In this document: piece after piece, positions 9,704 through 18,877 of the stretch | How the letters are laid out: every line of letters starts with the position of its first letter | How positions within the stretch are numbered: the first letter of the stretch is position 1 | Assembly (NCBI GenBank): GCA_946479075.1 | Contig: CAMLDT010000021.1 | Location: forward strand, 1-26,510 | Source: an uncultured Polaromonas sp. | GTDB lineage: Bacteria > Pseudomonadota > Gammaproteobacteria > Burkholderiales > Burkholderiaceae | Direction: 5' to 3' | DNA: 26,510 nt | Notes under the pieces: generated by a model | The model's database searches: none | What the model was told of the DNA's origin: nothing | The model's input: the letters and a program-made list of their open reading frames with translations, nothing else | Translations under genes and position numbers: made by a program

Positions 9704-10669
9704 GTGCTGACAGCCTCGCTGCAGGGTGAGCTGTTTGCGGCAGCGGCCCTGGCGCTTTTTTCCGTCAACATCATCCTCACCAAAGCCGCGGCGGCGCGGC
9801 TGAATCTGGATCTGGGGTTTCTGGTGTCGGTCTCGGTCAACGTGCTGTTTGCAGCGCTGTTGTTCCTGATCCAGCTGGCCTGGCGCGATGCTGGGGTGCA
9901 GTGGCAGACGCAAGGTTTTTTGCTGTTTCTGCTGGCGGGTGCATTTTCCACTTACCTCGGACGCTGGTTTTTTCTTGAATCGGTGGTCCGTTTCGGTCCA
10001 TCCCGGGCCAGCATCTTCCAGATCACCAGCCCCCTGTTCACGGCCGTGTTTGCCTGGGCTTTTCTCAGCGAAGCCCTGCAGCCGCTGGAACTCGCAGGCA
10101 TGGCGCTGGCGCTTGGGGGCCTGTTGCTGGTGGTGCCCGGCGCCACCTCCGCTTCGGGGGCCAGGCCGGGCGCGGCCCCCAACGCCCAGGCCAGCCACGC
10201 CTTGACCTTGAACATGGGGGGACTGCGCCGGCTGCTTCAGTCGGCGCTGGTGCTGGGCGTGGGAAGTTCCATCGCTTATTCGCTCGGCAACATCTTCCGG
10301 GGTGCGGCCATCCGAAGCTGGGACGAAGCGCTGCTGGGGGCGCTGATCGGTGCCAGTGCAGGCCTGGTGCTGCACGCGGGATTCAGCAAGGACAAAAGCC
10401 GGCTGGTGAGCAGGCTCAGAGCCGCTGACCGTCGCGGGCTTGTGCTGTTTGCCGTCAGCGGCGTGTTGACCATTTCGGCGCAGGCCTGCCTGATTCTTTC
10501 GCTCAAGTACATTCCGGTTTCCGTGGCCGCCCTGATCACGCTTTGCACACCGGTTCTGGTCTTCCCGATGAGCTACCTGGTTTTCAGGAACACCGAAAAA
10601 ATCACCCGCATGACCTTGCTGGGTGCCCTCCTGACGTTGGCCGGCGTGGCCCTGATCGTGGCGCGCTGA
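9704..10669 (+). CDS. DMT-superfamily (EamA) permease
   Basis: This 321-aa inner-membrane protein has about ten hydrophobic helices in two EamA-like halves, separated by a short hydrophilic Ala/Gly/Pro stretch at about residues 148-168. The first half has the SPLFTAVFAW-type helix after a FGPSRASIF segment. The second half repeats it as YIPVSVAALITLCTPVLVFP, followed by LLGALLTLAGVALIVAR, the typical family ending. Members export or import small metabolites; the substrate is unknown. The start is GTG at 9704, 53 bp after scoB. It may be read through from scoAB, as no strong terminator lies between them. An annotation as drug/metabolite transporter is as far as the sequence goes. Confidence 0.88.
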   Translation: MLTASLQGELFAAAALALFSVNIILTKAAAARLNLDLGFLVSVSVNVLFAALLFLIQLAWRDAGVQWQTQGFLLFLLAGAFSTYLGRWFFLESVVRFGPSRASIFQITSPLFTAVFAWAFLSEALQPLELAGMALALGGLLLVVPGATSASGARPGAAPNAQASHALTLNMGGLRRLLQSALVLGVGSSIAYSLGNIFRGAAIRSWDEALLGALIGASAGLVLHAGFSKDKSRLVSRLRAADRRGLVLFAVSGVLTISAQACLILSLKYIPVSVAALITLCTPVLVFPMSYLVFRNTEKITRMTLLGALLTLAGVALIVAR

Positions 10670-10731
10670 CAACCAGTGGCGCCCGGCCGGGGGCGGAACG
10701 TCGCAAATTCGTTCAAACATCCAAATTTGTG

Positions 10732-10770
10732 ACTTGTTGCCAGGAAAAAACGTGTTTAATGACAACAAGT
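10732..10770. promoter_or_regulatory. Inverted repeat upstream of the pilus locus
   Basis: Perfect 8-bp arms ACTTGTTG (10732-10739) and CAACAAGT (10763-10770) flank 23 bases in the 167-bp gap before the pilus locus. A promoter-like pair follows: TTGCCG (10770-10775) and CATAAT (10795-10800), with a 19-bp spacer, about 36 bp before the first start codon. It could be an operator with two half-sites about three helical turns apart. The repeat is seen; promoter and operator roles are inferred. Confidence 0.35.
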
Positions 10771-10836
10771 TGCCGTAACTTCTTGTTTCAATTACATAAT
10801 CGCCATGCCGCTGCATAAATCAAAAGTAGCACTGCC

Positions 10837-12399
10837 ATGAGCGTTCTTTACCTCGATCATTTCAATCTTTCAGCGGACCCTTTCCGCATCACGCCCGACA
10901 CGGAGTTCTTTTTCACCGGAGGTCAGCGTGGCGACATTCTGGAAGGTTTGATCGTCGCGGCCATGCATGACGAGGGCATCGTCAGCGTGGTCGGTGAAAT
11001 CGGCATGGGCAAGACCATGCTGAGCCGCATGTTGCTGGAGCGGCTGCGCCCCTTGCCCTGCGACACCGTTTACCTGGCCAATCCGGTCTTCGACCGGGAT
11101 GAAATTCTGGGCGCCATCGCGCACGACCTGATGGCCGAGCCGCCGCAGGGCAACCGTGCGCAGATGCTGGCAGCGCTGGAGGCGGTGCTCATCGAGCGCT
11201 ACTCGCAAGGCCGGCGCGTGGTGGTGGTGATTGACGAGGCCCACAGCATGCCCGCGACCACGCTGGAGGAGATCCGGCTGCTCTCCAACCTGGAGACCAC
11301 CCAGAACAAGCTGCTGAAAATTGTGCTGTTCGGCCAGCCCGAGCTGGATGAATTGCTGGATGCGCCGCAGCTTCGCCAGGTCAAGGACCGCATCAGCCAC
11401 CGTTTTGAACTGCAGCCGCTCAATGCGGACGAGGCTTCGGCCTACCTGCGGTTTCGCCTGCACAAGGCGGGCTGGCAGGGGGGCGAGTTGTTCGACAGTG
11501 AGGCGCTGAAGCTGCTGGTGCAGGCTTCCGGCGGCCGCACCCGGCGACTCAACATGCTGGCCGACAAGTCGCTATTGGCAGCTTATGCCGAAGGTGTGGC
11601 CCAGGTGGGGGCGGAGCAGGTGAGCCGCGCTGTCGGCGACAGCCTGCCCAAAACAGGCCCGCGGCGCCAGGGCGCAGGCAGCCGCTTCAAGCCGGGGACG
11701 GCGCGTTGGAAACGGTGGTTTCCCTTGGGCGCCGGGGCCCTGACCCTTCTGGTGCTGGGGTATGGGCTCGGCGCTGGTTTTGCAGGTCGCAACGAGCGTT
11801 TTGCAGCGGCGGCTGCGCCGGTTGCTGTGGCCCCCAAAACCGCGGCGCAGGTTCAGCCACCGCTGGCACCTGTGTCAGTGCCTGCACCTGCGCCTGTTGT
11901 GGCGGTCGCGGTCCCGGTATCGCCCGACCAGGTCGCGCCGGTGGCAAGCCTGGCCACGGTGCGCCCGGAAAAACCGGCGGCCACTAACGCACCGGTCGGG
12001 ACCGCCGCAGTTCCTTCAAGCGGTGCGCTGCGTTCGGATTCGCTGGCTGTCCGCATGCAGGCCACGAATCAGTTTATTGAGCAGCCCTCCACGCATGGCT
12101 TCACGGCACAAGTCCTCTCCCAGAAAGCGCCACGGCAGGCAGAAGTCATGCTGATGGCCCAGGAAATCCAGCAGGTGCTGGACCAGGCGTCGGCGAAGTC
12201 CGGCGAGCATCGATCCGATGTTCCTGTGCTGGTGCACGACCGCCTGTACAACGGACAGGTATTTCATGCCATGTACGTGGGACAGTTTGACAGCCGGGCG
12301 GCCGCGCTTCAATTCATTGAAGCAGCCCCATCGACCCTGAAACGCTATAAACCGGTCGTACGCAGCCTGGATGCGATCCGGAAGGAACCCGCCCCTTGA
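10837..12399 (+). CDS. mshM: ExeA/MshM-type AAA ATPase with transmembrane and periplasmic C-terminal part
   Basis: This 520-aa protein opens the pilus locus. Residues 1-270 are an ExeA/MshM-like AAA ATPase: YLDHFNLSADPFRITPDTEFF at the start, Walker A GEIGMGKT (53-60), Walker B VVVVIDEAH (128-136), and a sensor region VLFGQPELD (163-171). One membrane helix at about 294-316 is followed by an Ala/Pro/Val-rich periplasmic linker (about 322-410). A globular C-terminus (about 428-520) includes a SPOR-like stretch, FHAMYVGQFDSRAAALQF. ExeA relatives help insert the secretin through the peptidoglycan, and secretin is the next gene. The mshM symbol is by position and family; GspA/ExeA is the other valid name. 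Confidence 0.87.
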   Translation: MSVLYLDHFNLSADPFRITPDTEFFFTGGQRGDILEGLIVAAMHDEGIVSVVGEIGMGKTMLSRMLLERLRPLPCDTVYLANPVFDRDEILGAIAHDLMAEPPQGNRAQMLAALEAVLIERYSQGRRVVVVIDEAHSMPATTLEEIRLLSNLETTQNKLLKIVLFGQPELDELLDAPQLRQVKDRISHRFELQPLNADEASAYLRFRLHKAGWQGGELFDSEALKLLVQASGGRTRRLNMLADKSLLAAYAEGVAQVGAEQVSRAVGDSLPKTGPRRQGAGSRFKPGTARWKRWFPLGAGALTLLVLGYGLGAGFAGRNERFAAAAAPVAVAPKTAAQVQPPLAPVSVPAPAPVVAVAVPVSPDQVAPVASLATVRPEKPAATNAPVGTAAVPSSGALRSDSLAVRMQATNQFIEQPSTHGFTAQVLSQKAPRQAEVMLMAQEIQQVLDQASAKSGEHRSDVPVLVHDRLYNGQVFHAMYVGQFDSRAAALQFIEAAPSTLKRYKPVVRSLDAIRKEPAP

Positions 12400-14192
12400 A
12401 TATCTCCCGTCCTTTCTGGCGCATCAGCGCGCTCAGCATCCTGCTGGCCGGATGCGCCACGCCGCCACCGCCGCTGTTGCCGGGCCATCTCGCGCAAGAG
12501 CCCGGACAGATCCCGCCCATCGCTCCGGCCACGGCTGCGGTCAGTGGCATTCCGGAGCTGTCCTCGGGGGCGCCGCGCCTGCCCGCACCGCGCGCGGTGG
12601 TGCCGCAGGAAACCTACAGCGTGGTGGTCAGCAACGTCAGCGCGCAGACCCTGCTGTTTGCACTGGCTCGTGACGCCAAGCTCAATCTCGACATCCACCC
12701 CAGCATCACGGGCAATGTGACGCTGAACGCGCTGGACCAGACCATCCACGAACTGCTGGACCGCGTTGCCCGGCAGGTCGACATGCGTTATGAGCTGGAA
12801 GGCAAGAACCTGTTCGTGTTGCCCGACTCGCCATTTCTGCGCTTGTACAAGGTGGACTATCCAAACATCTCGCGTGACTCGTCGAGCAGCACAGGCTCCG
12901 AATCGCAGGTCGCCACCACCGGGCAGGGCTCGGTTTCCGGCACCGGCAACTCCTCGTCCACGTCCATTCGCAATACTTCGAACAACCGCTTCTGGGTCAC
13001 GCTGACAGAGAACATTCGCGATCTGCTGCGCGAAACCGACAAAGTCATCGATCCCGCGGTTGCCACCGCAACGCCGGCCGCACCCGCTGTGGCAACACCT
13101 GCAGCCGCTGTCGCCTCGGCAATTGGTGCAGCCGGTGCAGCCGCACGCACGCTTACGGGAACAGGCGCGGCGGCCGCGCCTGCCGCACCACCACAGCCGC
13201 TTTATCGTGAGGCCGCATCGGTGATTGCCAACCCCGAAACCGGCGTGATCAGCGTGCGGGCGACTGGCAAGCAGCATGCGCGCGTGCGTGAGTTTCTGGA
13301 CCAGGTGGTGGGCAATGCACGTCGGCAGGTGCTGATTGAAGCCACCATCGTGGAGGTGGCATTGACCAACGATTACCAGCAGGGCATCAACTGGGCGGTG
13401 ATTCGCAACGCAGTTGCGCCGGGCGGGACGGCTCTCGGGGTGGGAATGGTGCCTGGCGGTGGCACGGCTTTGTCAACCGGCGTGAATCCTCCTTACCTTG
13501 GGCAATTTTTTGCATCGAGAACCGGCAGCAAAACCGATATCGGCGCCGCCGTGCGCCTGCTCGAATCCTTCGGCAGAACGAAGGTGCTTTCGAGTCCCAA
13601 GGTCAGCGTGATGAACAACCAGTCTGCATTGCTCAAGGTGGTGGACAACAAGATTTACTTCACGATTTCAGTCACGCCGGGCACACCTGCATCGCTCGGT
13701 GTGCCGGCCACGGCGGCGGTTTACACCACCACCATCAACACCGTGCCGGTCGGCTTCCTGATGAACGTCACGGCACAGGTCGGTGACGACAACGAGATCA
13801 CGCTGAATCTGCGGCCATCGGTGTCGCGGATCACCAGCTACGCGAACGACCCCAGCCCGGCGCTGGCGATTGCCGGTATTACCAACCGTATTCCCGAGAT
13901 TCAGACCCGCGAGTTCGAGTCCATCATGAAAGTGCGGGACGGCGAGACGGCAGTGCTGGGCGGGCTGATGCAGGACGACCGCAGCAACGCCACCGACCAG
14001 ATACCGGGTGTGGGCGATGTGCCTGTGGTCGGCGAACTGTTCAAACTGCGCAGCAACCAGTCGAACAAAAGCGAACTGGTGATTTTCCTGCGGCCAACAA
14101 TTTTGCGGGATTCAAGTATCGACGGGGATGCCTCCTTTATCCGCAGCCAGCTCTCTATCGGCACACCAGTTCCTGCGGGGCGGCGGCAATGA
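12396..14192 (+). CDS. mshL: Secretin, MSHA-type pilus protein MshL (lipoprotein)
   Basis: This 598-aa outer-membrane secretin would form the pore through which the pilus leaves the cell. It has a lipoprotein signal with lipobox LAGC (Cys20), and an N-terminal STN/N0-like domain at about 75-145. A Ser/Thr then Ala-rich linker covers about 160-270. The secretin domain runs from RRQVLIEATIVEVA (about 308) to the C-terminal signature with VRDGETAVLGGLMQDD and IPGVGDVPVVGELF, ending in SELVIFLRPTIL. The start is TTG at 12396, overlapping the stop of the ATPase gene (TTGA), with GGAAGGA upstream. An overlapping ATGA leads into the next gene. Confidence 0.92.
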   Translation: MNISRPFWRISALSILLAGCATPPPPLLPGHLAQEPGQIPPIAPATAAVSGIPELSSGAPRLPAPRAVVPQETYSVVVSNVSAQTLLFALARDAKLNLDIHPSITGNVTLNALDQTIHELLDRVARQVDMRYELEGKNLFVLPDSPFLRLYKVDYPNISRDSSSSTGSESQVATTGQGSVSGTGNSSSTSIRNTSNNRFWVTLTENIRDLLRETDKVIDPAVATATPAAPAVATPAAAVASAIGAAGAAARTLTGTGAAAAPAAPPQPLYREAASVIANPETGVISVRATGKQHARVREFLDQVVGNARRQVLIEATIVEVALTNDYQQGINWAVIRNAVAPGGTALGVGMVPGGGTALSTGVNPPYLGQFFASRTGSKTDIGAAVRLLESFGRTKVLSSPKVSVMNNQSALLKVVDNKIYFTISVTPGTPASLGVPATAAVYTTTINTVPVGFLMNVTAQVGDDNEITLNLRPSVSRITSYANDPSPALAIAGITNRIPEIQTREFESIMKVRDGETAVLGGLMQDDRSNATDQIPGVGDVPVVGELFKLRSNQSNKSELVIFLRPTILRDSSIDGDASFIRSQLSIGTPVPAGRRQ

Positions 14193-15961
14193 GCCTGTTG
14201 CTTGATGCACTGCGGCGGGCAGAGCAGGATTCCAAAAAACGCAAACTTGCGGAGGCCGAAGCGCCTGATGCCACGCCGGAGCCCGCCTTGGCGAAAGAGC
14301 CCGTGGCGCCGCCGGAGCTTGCCCTGGAAGAGCCATTGCGCATGCCCGAGCTGGCACTCGAACTCGACCGGGGGCCGGAACCAGAACCAGAACCGCTATC
14401 CACGCCGGCAACCGCGTCCATGGCCGTACCTGCAGGGCAGGAGCCGGTTGCTGCGAACACCCCCTCCGGTTTCGGGGGTGCAGAGGCTGCCGATGTGAGC
14501 TTCCTCGACTTCGAATTGCCGTCGGAAGAGCTGCCCGTGCCCGTGACGGAGGCTGTGATACCGGCCTCCCTGGCTCCGCGCAAAGCGTCTCACCCCTATG
14601 GTCGGTATGACCGGCCCGCGTGGGAAGATTCCAATTCGAATTGGGGTGCGCTGACGGCACATCCGGCGCCGTCCAGGCGGACGGCACCGGAGGATGCGCG
14701 GGCAAGTGGTCCCGTGCCGATCAAGGCGGTCACGCGCAGGATGGCCGAGCCCGTGCCCGAGCACCGCGCCTATGCCCGGCCCGTTGAAGGCGCGCAGCAG
14801 AAACCGGCGGCCCAAAAAACCGGACCGGCTTCGCCCAGCCCGGTTCCTGTCACGACCCCGCGTCAGGCGCTGTCTGCCGCAAGCGCGATGGCCGGCCGGA
14901 AGAAAAGCGGCACGCGAGATCCCCGGGCGCGCCGTCGCCAGCTGGTGCTGGTCGCCGTGGCCATGCTGGTGGCCTTGCCTTTATTGGCGCTGGTGTTTTT
15001 TGGCGATGCGCTGTTGGGTTCCTCATCCAGCAGCCTGGTCGCTGTCAATTCGCCAGCCCGTCCCGCTGCGTTGCCTGCCAGCCCGGTGCCGGCAGAAGCC
15101 GAATCCACCGTGGCCGCTTTGGCTTCTGCCGCCCCGGCGCCCGTCGATCCCCAACCCATGGCAAAGGATCCTGTGCCTCTGCCTGTGCCTGTCCTTGATG
15201 CAGCAGCCGAGCCCGCCGTTCCTGCAACCGTAAAGGCAGGGGCTTCAAACGTGAAGGCGGCACCTGCTTCCACGCGCACTGCTGCCGCGCCGGCCCGTAA
15301 TCCCGCAGTACGCGGCGGGTCTGCGCGTATTTCCGGCCCCGTGTCGGCGGGCCTCGCCGCGCCAGTGACACCTTCGACCACTGCCAACCGGCCCGCCTCG
15401 CTGATGGAATCCGCTTACGCGGCTTACCAGGCAGGCAATACCGTCGAGGCGGCACGCCTGTACCGGGAAGTCCTCAAGGCCGATGCCACCCAGCGCGATG
15501 CATGGCTGGGTCTGGCCGTGATCGCCCACGCGAACAACCAGCTTGAACCAGCGATGGATGCTTACCGGCGGGTGTTGCGACTGGAGCCTCAGAACGCCAC
15601 AGCCCTGGCGGGTGTGAGCAGCCTGAGCCGCGCCGCCGGCGAGCCGCAACAGGAGTCGCGTCTGCGCGAACTGCTCGCGCGTTCGCCGCAGGAAGCCGAC
15701 CTCAACCACGCGCTGGCGCTGGTGTTGTCCGGCGAACAGCGCTGGTCGGAAGCGCAGCCGCTGTTTTTCAAGGCGCATGCGCTGGCGCCCAAGGAGCCGC
15801 AGTTCGCCTACAACCTGGCGGTCACGCTGGATCACATGCGCAAGTCCAGCCTCGCCGCCCAGTATTACGAAACCGCCCTTGGGCTGGCGCAGGGAAAGGC
15901 TGCGGGGTTTGACGAAGCCAACGCGCGCACGCGCCTGGCTGCGCTGAGGGCTGGCAAGTGA
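14189..15961 (+). CDS. Single-pass membrane TPR protein of the pilus locus (MshN-like)
   Basis: This is a 590-aa protein. The short N-terminal MSLLLDALRRAEQDSKKRK is of the kind seen in GspB/MshN proteins. A long acidic and proline-rich cytoplasmic part follows. One transmembrane helix at about 251-273 comes right after the basic stretch RARRR. An Ala/Pro periplasmic linker (about 280-400) and tetratricopeptide repeats from about 405 to the end (YAAYQAGNTVEAARLYREVL, AMDAYRRVLRLEPQNATAL) follow. In MSHA loci the gene at this position is mshN, whose product is thought to support assembly through protein contacts. The name is inferred from position and architecture, not from clear sequence identity. 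The start overlaps the secretin stop (ATGA). Confidence 0.83.
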   Translation: MSLLLDALRRAEQDSKKRKLAEAEAPDATPEPALAKEPVAPPELALEEPLRMPELALELDRGPEPEPEPLSTPATASMAVPAGQEPVAANTPSGFGGAEAADVSFLDFELPSEELPVPVTEAVIPASLAPRKASHPYGRYDRPAWEDSNSNWGALTAHPAPSRRTAPEDARASGPVPIKAVTRRMAEPVPEHRAYARPVEGAQQKPAAQKTGPASPSPVPVTTPRQALSAASAMAGRKKSGTRDPRARRRQLVLVAVAMLVALPLLALVFFGDALLGSSSSSLVAVNSPARPAALPASPVPAEAESTVAALASAAPAPVDPQPMAKDPVPLPVPVLDAAAEPAVPATVKAGASNVKAAPASTRTAAAPARNPAVRGGSARISGPVSAGLAAPVTPSTTANRPASLMESAYAAYQAGNTVEAARLYREVLKADATQRDAWLGLAVIAHANNQLEPAMDAYRRVLRLEPQNATALAGVSSLSRAAGEPQQESRLRELLARSPQEADLNHALALVLSGEQRWSEAQPLFFKAHALAPKEPQFAYNLAVTLDHMRKSSLAAQYYETALGLAQGKAAGFDEANARTRLAALRAGK

Positions 15962-17673
15962 GCACCAAGCTGGACATCTACAACCCTACGACGTTCTATC
16001 TCGAACTTGAACGCAGCGGGCTGATCACGCAGGACCAGGCTGAAATTGCCTGGACAGAACGCGAGAAGCGTGGCGGCTCCTTTGGCGACATCCTGGTCAG
16101 CCTGGGCATGTTGTCCATCGACGACCTGACGGCCATCATGGCCGCGGCCAGCGCCACCGAGGCGATCAAGCTCAGCGACATGGTGCCCGACGATGCGGCC
16201 ATCAAGCTGATCCCTAAAACACTGGCGCAGAGTTACGACGTGTTTCCGGTCGGCTTCGATGCCGACAGCCGCAAGCTGACGGTGGCCATCACCGACACCA
16301 ACGATGTCGTGGCCATGGACCAATGCCGGTCGGTGGTGCCAGTGGATATTGCGCTGGCCTGGCGGTTGGCCTCCAAGGCCGACATCAAGGCAGCGATTGA
16401 CCGCTTCTACGGTTACGCACTGTCAATCGACGATATCCTCAAGGGCCTGCGCACCGGCAAGATGGATGACGATGCCCTGTCGATGCGGGGTATCGAGGCT
16501 TTTGCGCATCCCATCGTCAGGCTGATCGATGCGCTGCTGGCCGATGCCGTTCATGAAGGCGCGTCGGACCTTCACTTTGAGCCGGAAGAAGGTTTTTTGC
16601 GCATCCGCTACCGCATCGACGGCGTGCTGCGCCAGGTGCGCGTGCTGCACAAGCAGTATTGGCCGGCGCTGTCGGTCCGGCTCAAGGTGTTGTCGGGCAT
16701 GGACATCGCCGAAACACGCGCGCCGCAGGACGGCCGCATTTCCATGGTGATCCGCGGCCACGATGTCGATTTCCGGGCGGCGGCGCAACCGACCATCCAC
16801 GGCGAGAATTTTGTGTTGCGCGTGCTCGACCGGCGCAAATCGATTGTTCCCATGGACAAGATGGGTTTGCCAGAAGCGCGCATGAACACGCTGCGCATGA
16901 TGCTGGCGCGGCCCTACGGCATCATCCTGGTGACCGGGCCAACCGGCAGCGGCAAGACCACCACGCTGTACTCCATCCTCAACGAGATGAACACCGAAAG
17001 CGTCAACATCATGACGCTGGAAGACCCGGTGGAATATCCGATGGCGCGTATCCGGCAGGCCTCCGCTGCGGACAACCCCAAGATGGATTTTGCGAACGGC
17101 ATCCGCTCCATGATGCGGCAGGATCCGGACATCATCCTGGTCGGCGAAATCCGCGACCATGAGACGGCCGAGATGGCTTTTCGCGCCGCCATGACCGGCC
17201 ACCAGGTGTTCTCCACCCTGCATGCCAACTCGGCAGTATTGGCCATCGCCCGTTTGCTCGATCTGGGCATTCCCGCCAGTGTGATGACCGGCAACCTGAT
17301 CGGCATCGTGGCCCAGCGCCTGGTGCGATTACTGTGTCCGGCATGCAAGGAAGCCTACGAAGCCGGTGAAGTTGAAAAAACCCTGCTGGACGCCCCGGTC
17401 AAATTGCCGCTGACGCTTTACCGGGCGGTTGGATGCCCGCAGTGCAAGGGGCAGGGCTACAAAGGCCGCACCAGCATCATGGAACTGTTGCGTTTCGACA
17501 TGGGACTGGACGACCTGCTCTCGCGCAATGCCCGCACACCTGAAATTGCGGCTTACGCGCGCAGCAATGGCTTTACCACCATGGCCGAGGACGGTTTGGC
17601 CCGTGTCAAGGCGGGTACCACTTCACTTGAGGAAGTGGCGCGCGTGGTTGACCTGACGCGTGTGGGCACCTGA
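15958..17673 (+). CDS. mshE: GspE/PilB/MshE-type pilus assembly ATPase
   Basis: This 571-aa cytoplasmic hexameric ATPase would power pilus extension. Seen are Walker A GPTGSGKT (327-334), the Asp box around TLEDPVEYP, Walker B IILVGEIRDHETAEMAF, and the His box GHQVFSTLHAN. A four-cysteine zinc site (Cys460, Cys463, Cys493, Cys496; CPAC...CPQC) is present, typical of extension and not retraction (PilT) ATPases. The N-terminal 150 residues hold an MshEN-like region (SFGDILVSLGMLSIDDLTA at about 41-59) whose c-di-GMP motif looks degenerate. The GTG start overlaps the preceding stop (GTGA). Confidence 0.94.
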   Translation: MSTKLDIYNPTTFYLELERSGLITQDQAEIAWTEREKRGGSFGDILVSLGMLSIDDLTAIMAAASATEAIKLSDMVPDDAAIKLIPKTLAQSYDVFPVGFDADSRKLTVAITDTNDVVAMDQCRSVVPVDIALAWRLASKADIKAAIDRFYGYALSIDDILKGLRTGKMDDDALSMRGIEAFAHPIVRLIDALLADAVHEGASDLHFEPEEGFLRIRYRIDGVLRQVRVLHKQYWPALSVRLKVLSGMDIAETRAPQDGRISMVIRGHDVDFRAAAQPTIHGENFVLRVLDRRKSIVPMDKMGLPEARMNTLRMMLARPYGIILVTGPTGSGKTTTLYSILNEMNTESVNIMTLEDPVEYPMARIRQASAADNPKMDFANGIRSMMRQDPDIILVGEIRDHETAEMAFRAAMTGHQVFSTLHANSAVLAIARLLDLGIPASVMTGNLIGIVAQRLVRLLCPACKEAYEAGEVEKTLLDAPVKLPLTLYRAVGCPQCKGQGYKGRTSIMELLRFDMGLDDLLSRNARTPEIAAYARSNGFTTMAEDGLARVKAGTTSLEEVARVVDLTRVGT

Positions 17674-18875
17674 TGCTCGAATTCAGCTACCGGGCTGTCA
17701 CCGCTGAAGGTCGAACCATTTCCGGCCGGCAGTCGGCGACCAGCGAGTCCGACCTGGAGGCGAGGCTCGGTCGCATGCAACTGGAACTGCTGCAGGCCAA
17801 GCCCGTCCGTGCTGCGTCGATGTTCGCGCGCAAAAAGCTCGACAGCAAGGAACTGATCAACATCTTCATTCACATGCAGACGCTCAGTCAGGCCGGCGTG
17901 CCCTTGTTCGAGTCGCTGCTTGATTTGCGGGATTCTGCCGATACGACCAGCGTGCGGCGCTTCATCTCGGACTTGGTGGACCGCATCGAAGGCGGTGCCA
18001 GCCTGTCCGACGCGCTGGAACAGTCGCCGGCAGGTATCGACAAGGTGAACGTCAGTTTGATTCGCACCGGCGAGGCCACCGGCAAGCTGCCAGAAGTGCT
18101 GGCTGAATTGGTTGAAAGCCTCAAATGGTCCGACGAAATCGCCGAGCAGACAAAAGCGTTACTGCGCTATCCGCTATTCGCCGGAGTTTTTATTCTTTCC
18201 GCTGTCGGGTTCCTCATGGTCTATCTGGTTCCGAAGATGATCCCCTTCATCAAGAACCTGGGCGGAACCATTCCCATCCAGACGCGCGCGCTGGTCGCGT
18301 TTTCAGGGTTTCTGCAAAATTATTGGTACACGATCCCTGTTGCGGTGGCGCTGGTGGCAGTCATGTGGATCACGGCTGTTCGCGTATCGCCCGACGCAAG
18401 GCTCTGGATCGATGGCCTGAAGCTCCGACTTCCGCTGTTCGGCCCCATCCTGAAAAAAATCATCATGGCGCGGTTTGCCAAGTCTTTTGGGTTGATGTAC
18501 CGCAGCGGCGTCTCGGTGCTGGACGCCATGGGATTTTGCGAGAGTCTCTCGACCAATGCGGCTTTTCGCAAGGCCATCAACAGCGCCGCCAGAAGTATTT
18601 CCCAGGGCCAAAAAGTCTCAGATGCGTTTGCCATGACCACGCTATTTCCGGCCCTGGTCGTGCGCATGATACGTGTCGGCGAGACCACCGGTGGGCTGGA
18701 CAAAGCCCTGGACAACGTGAGCTATTTCTACACGCGTGAAGTCAACGACGCGATCGAAAAGCTGCAAGGAATGATCCAACCCGTGCTGACCCTTTTCCTG
18801 GGCAGCATGATCATATGGATTATGACCTCGATCATGCTCCCGATTTACGACCTGATCTCCAAGGTCAAGTTTTAG
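17673..18875 (+). CDS. mshG: GspF/PilC/MshG-type inner-membrane platform protein
   Basis: This 400-aa polytopic platform protein couples the assembly ATPase to pilin insertion. It has two repeated GspF cytoplasmic domains: the first at about 60-165 (MQTLSQAGVPLFESLLDL, IRTGEATGKLPEVLAEL), the second at about 260-365 (GLMYRSGVSVLDAM, IRVGETTGGLDKALDNVS). Membrane helices lie at about 169-190, 220-237 and 368-391, and a short N-terminal FSYRAVTAEGRTISG domain is present. Length and layout are typical. The start overlaps the ATPase stop by one base (TGATG). Confidence 0.94.
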   Translation: MLEFSYRAVTAEGRTISGRQSATSESDLEARLGRMQLELLQAKPVRAASMFARKKLDSKELINIFIHMQTLSQAGVPLFESLLDLRDSADTTSVRRFISDLVDRIEGGASLSDALEQSPAGIDKVNVSLIRTGEATGKLPEVLAELVESLKWSDEIAEQTKALLRYPLFAGVFILSAVGFLMVYLVPKMIPFIKNLGGTIPIQTRALVAFSGFLQNYWYTIPVAVALVAVMWITAVRVSPDARLWIDGLKLRLPLFGPILKKIIMARFAKSFGLMYRSGVSVLDAMGFCESLSTNAAFRKAINSAARSISQGQKVSDAFAMTTLFPALVVRMIRVGETTGGLDKALDNVSYFYTREVNDAIEKLQGMIQPVLTLFLGSMIIWIMTSIMLPIYDLISKVKF

Positions 18876-18877
18876 CC

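Noticed and set aside
10680..10695. CGCCC/GGGCG inverted repeat after the permease gene
   Set aside because: The stem is short and has no T-run; too little to name it.
8988..10816. Long minus-strand frames across scoB and the permease
   Set aside because: They oppose two well-supported genes with intact motifs and encode no recognisable domain.
12856..13205. Possible tandem repeat or CRISPR-like region in the secretin
   Set aside because: The low complexity is Ser/Thr- then Ala/Pro-rich coding sequence in a continuous frame, without spaced identical repeats.
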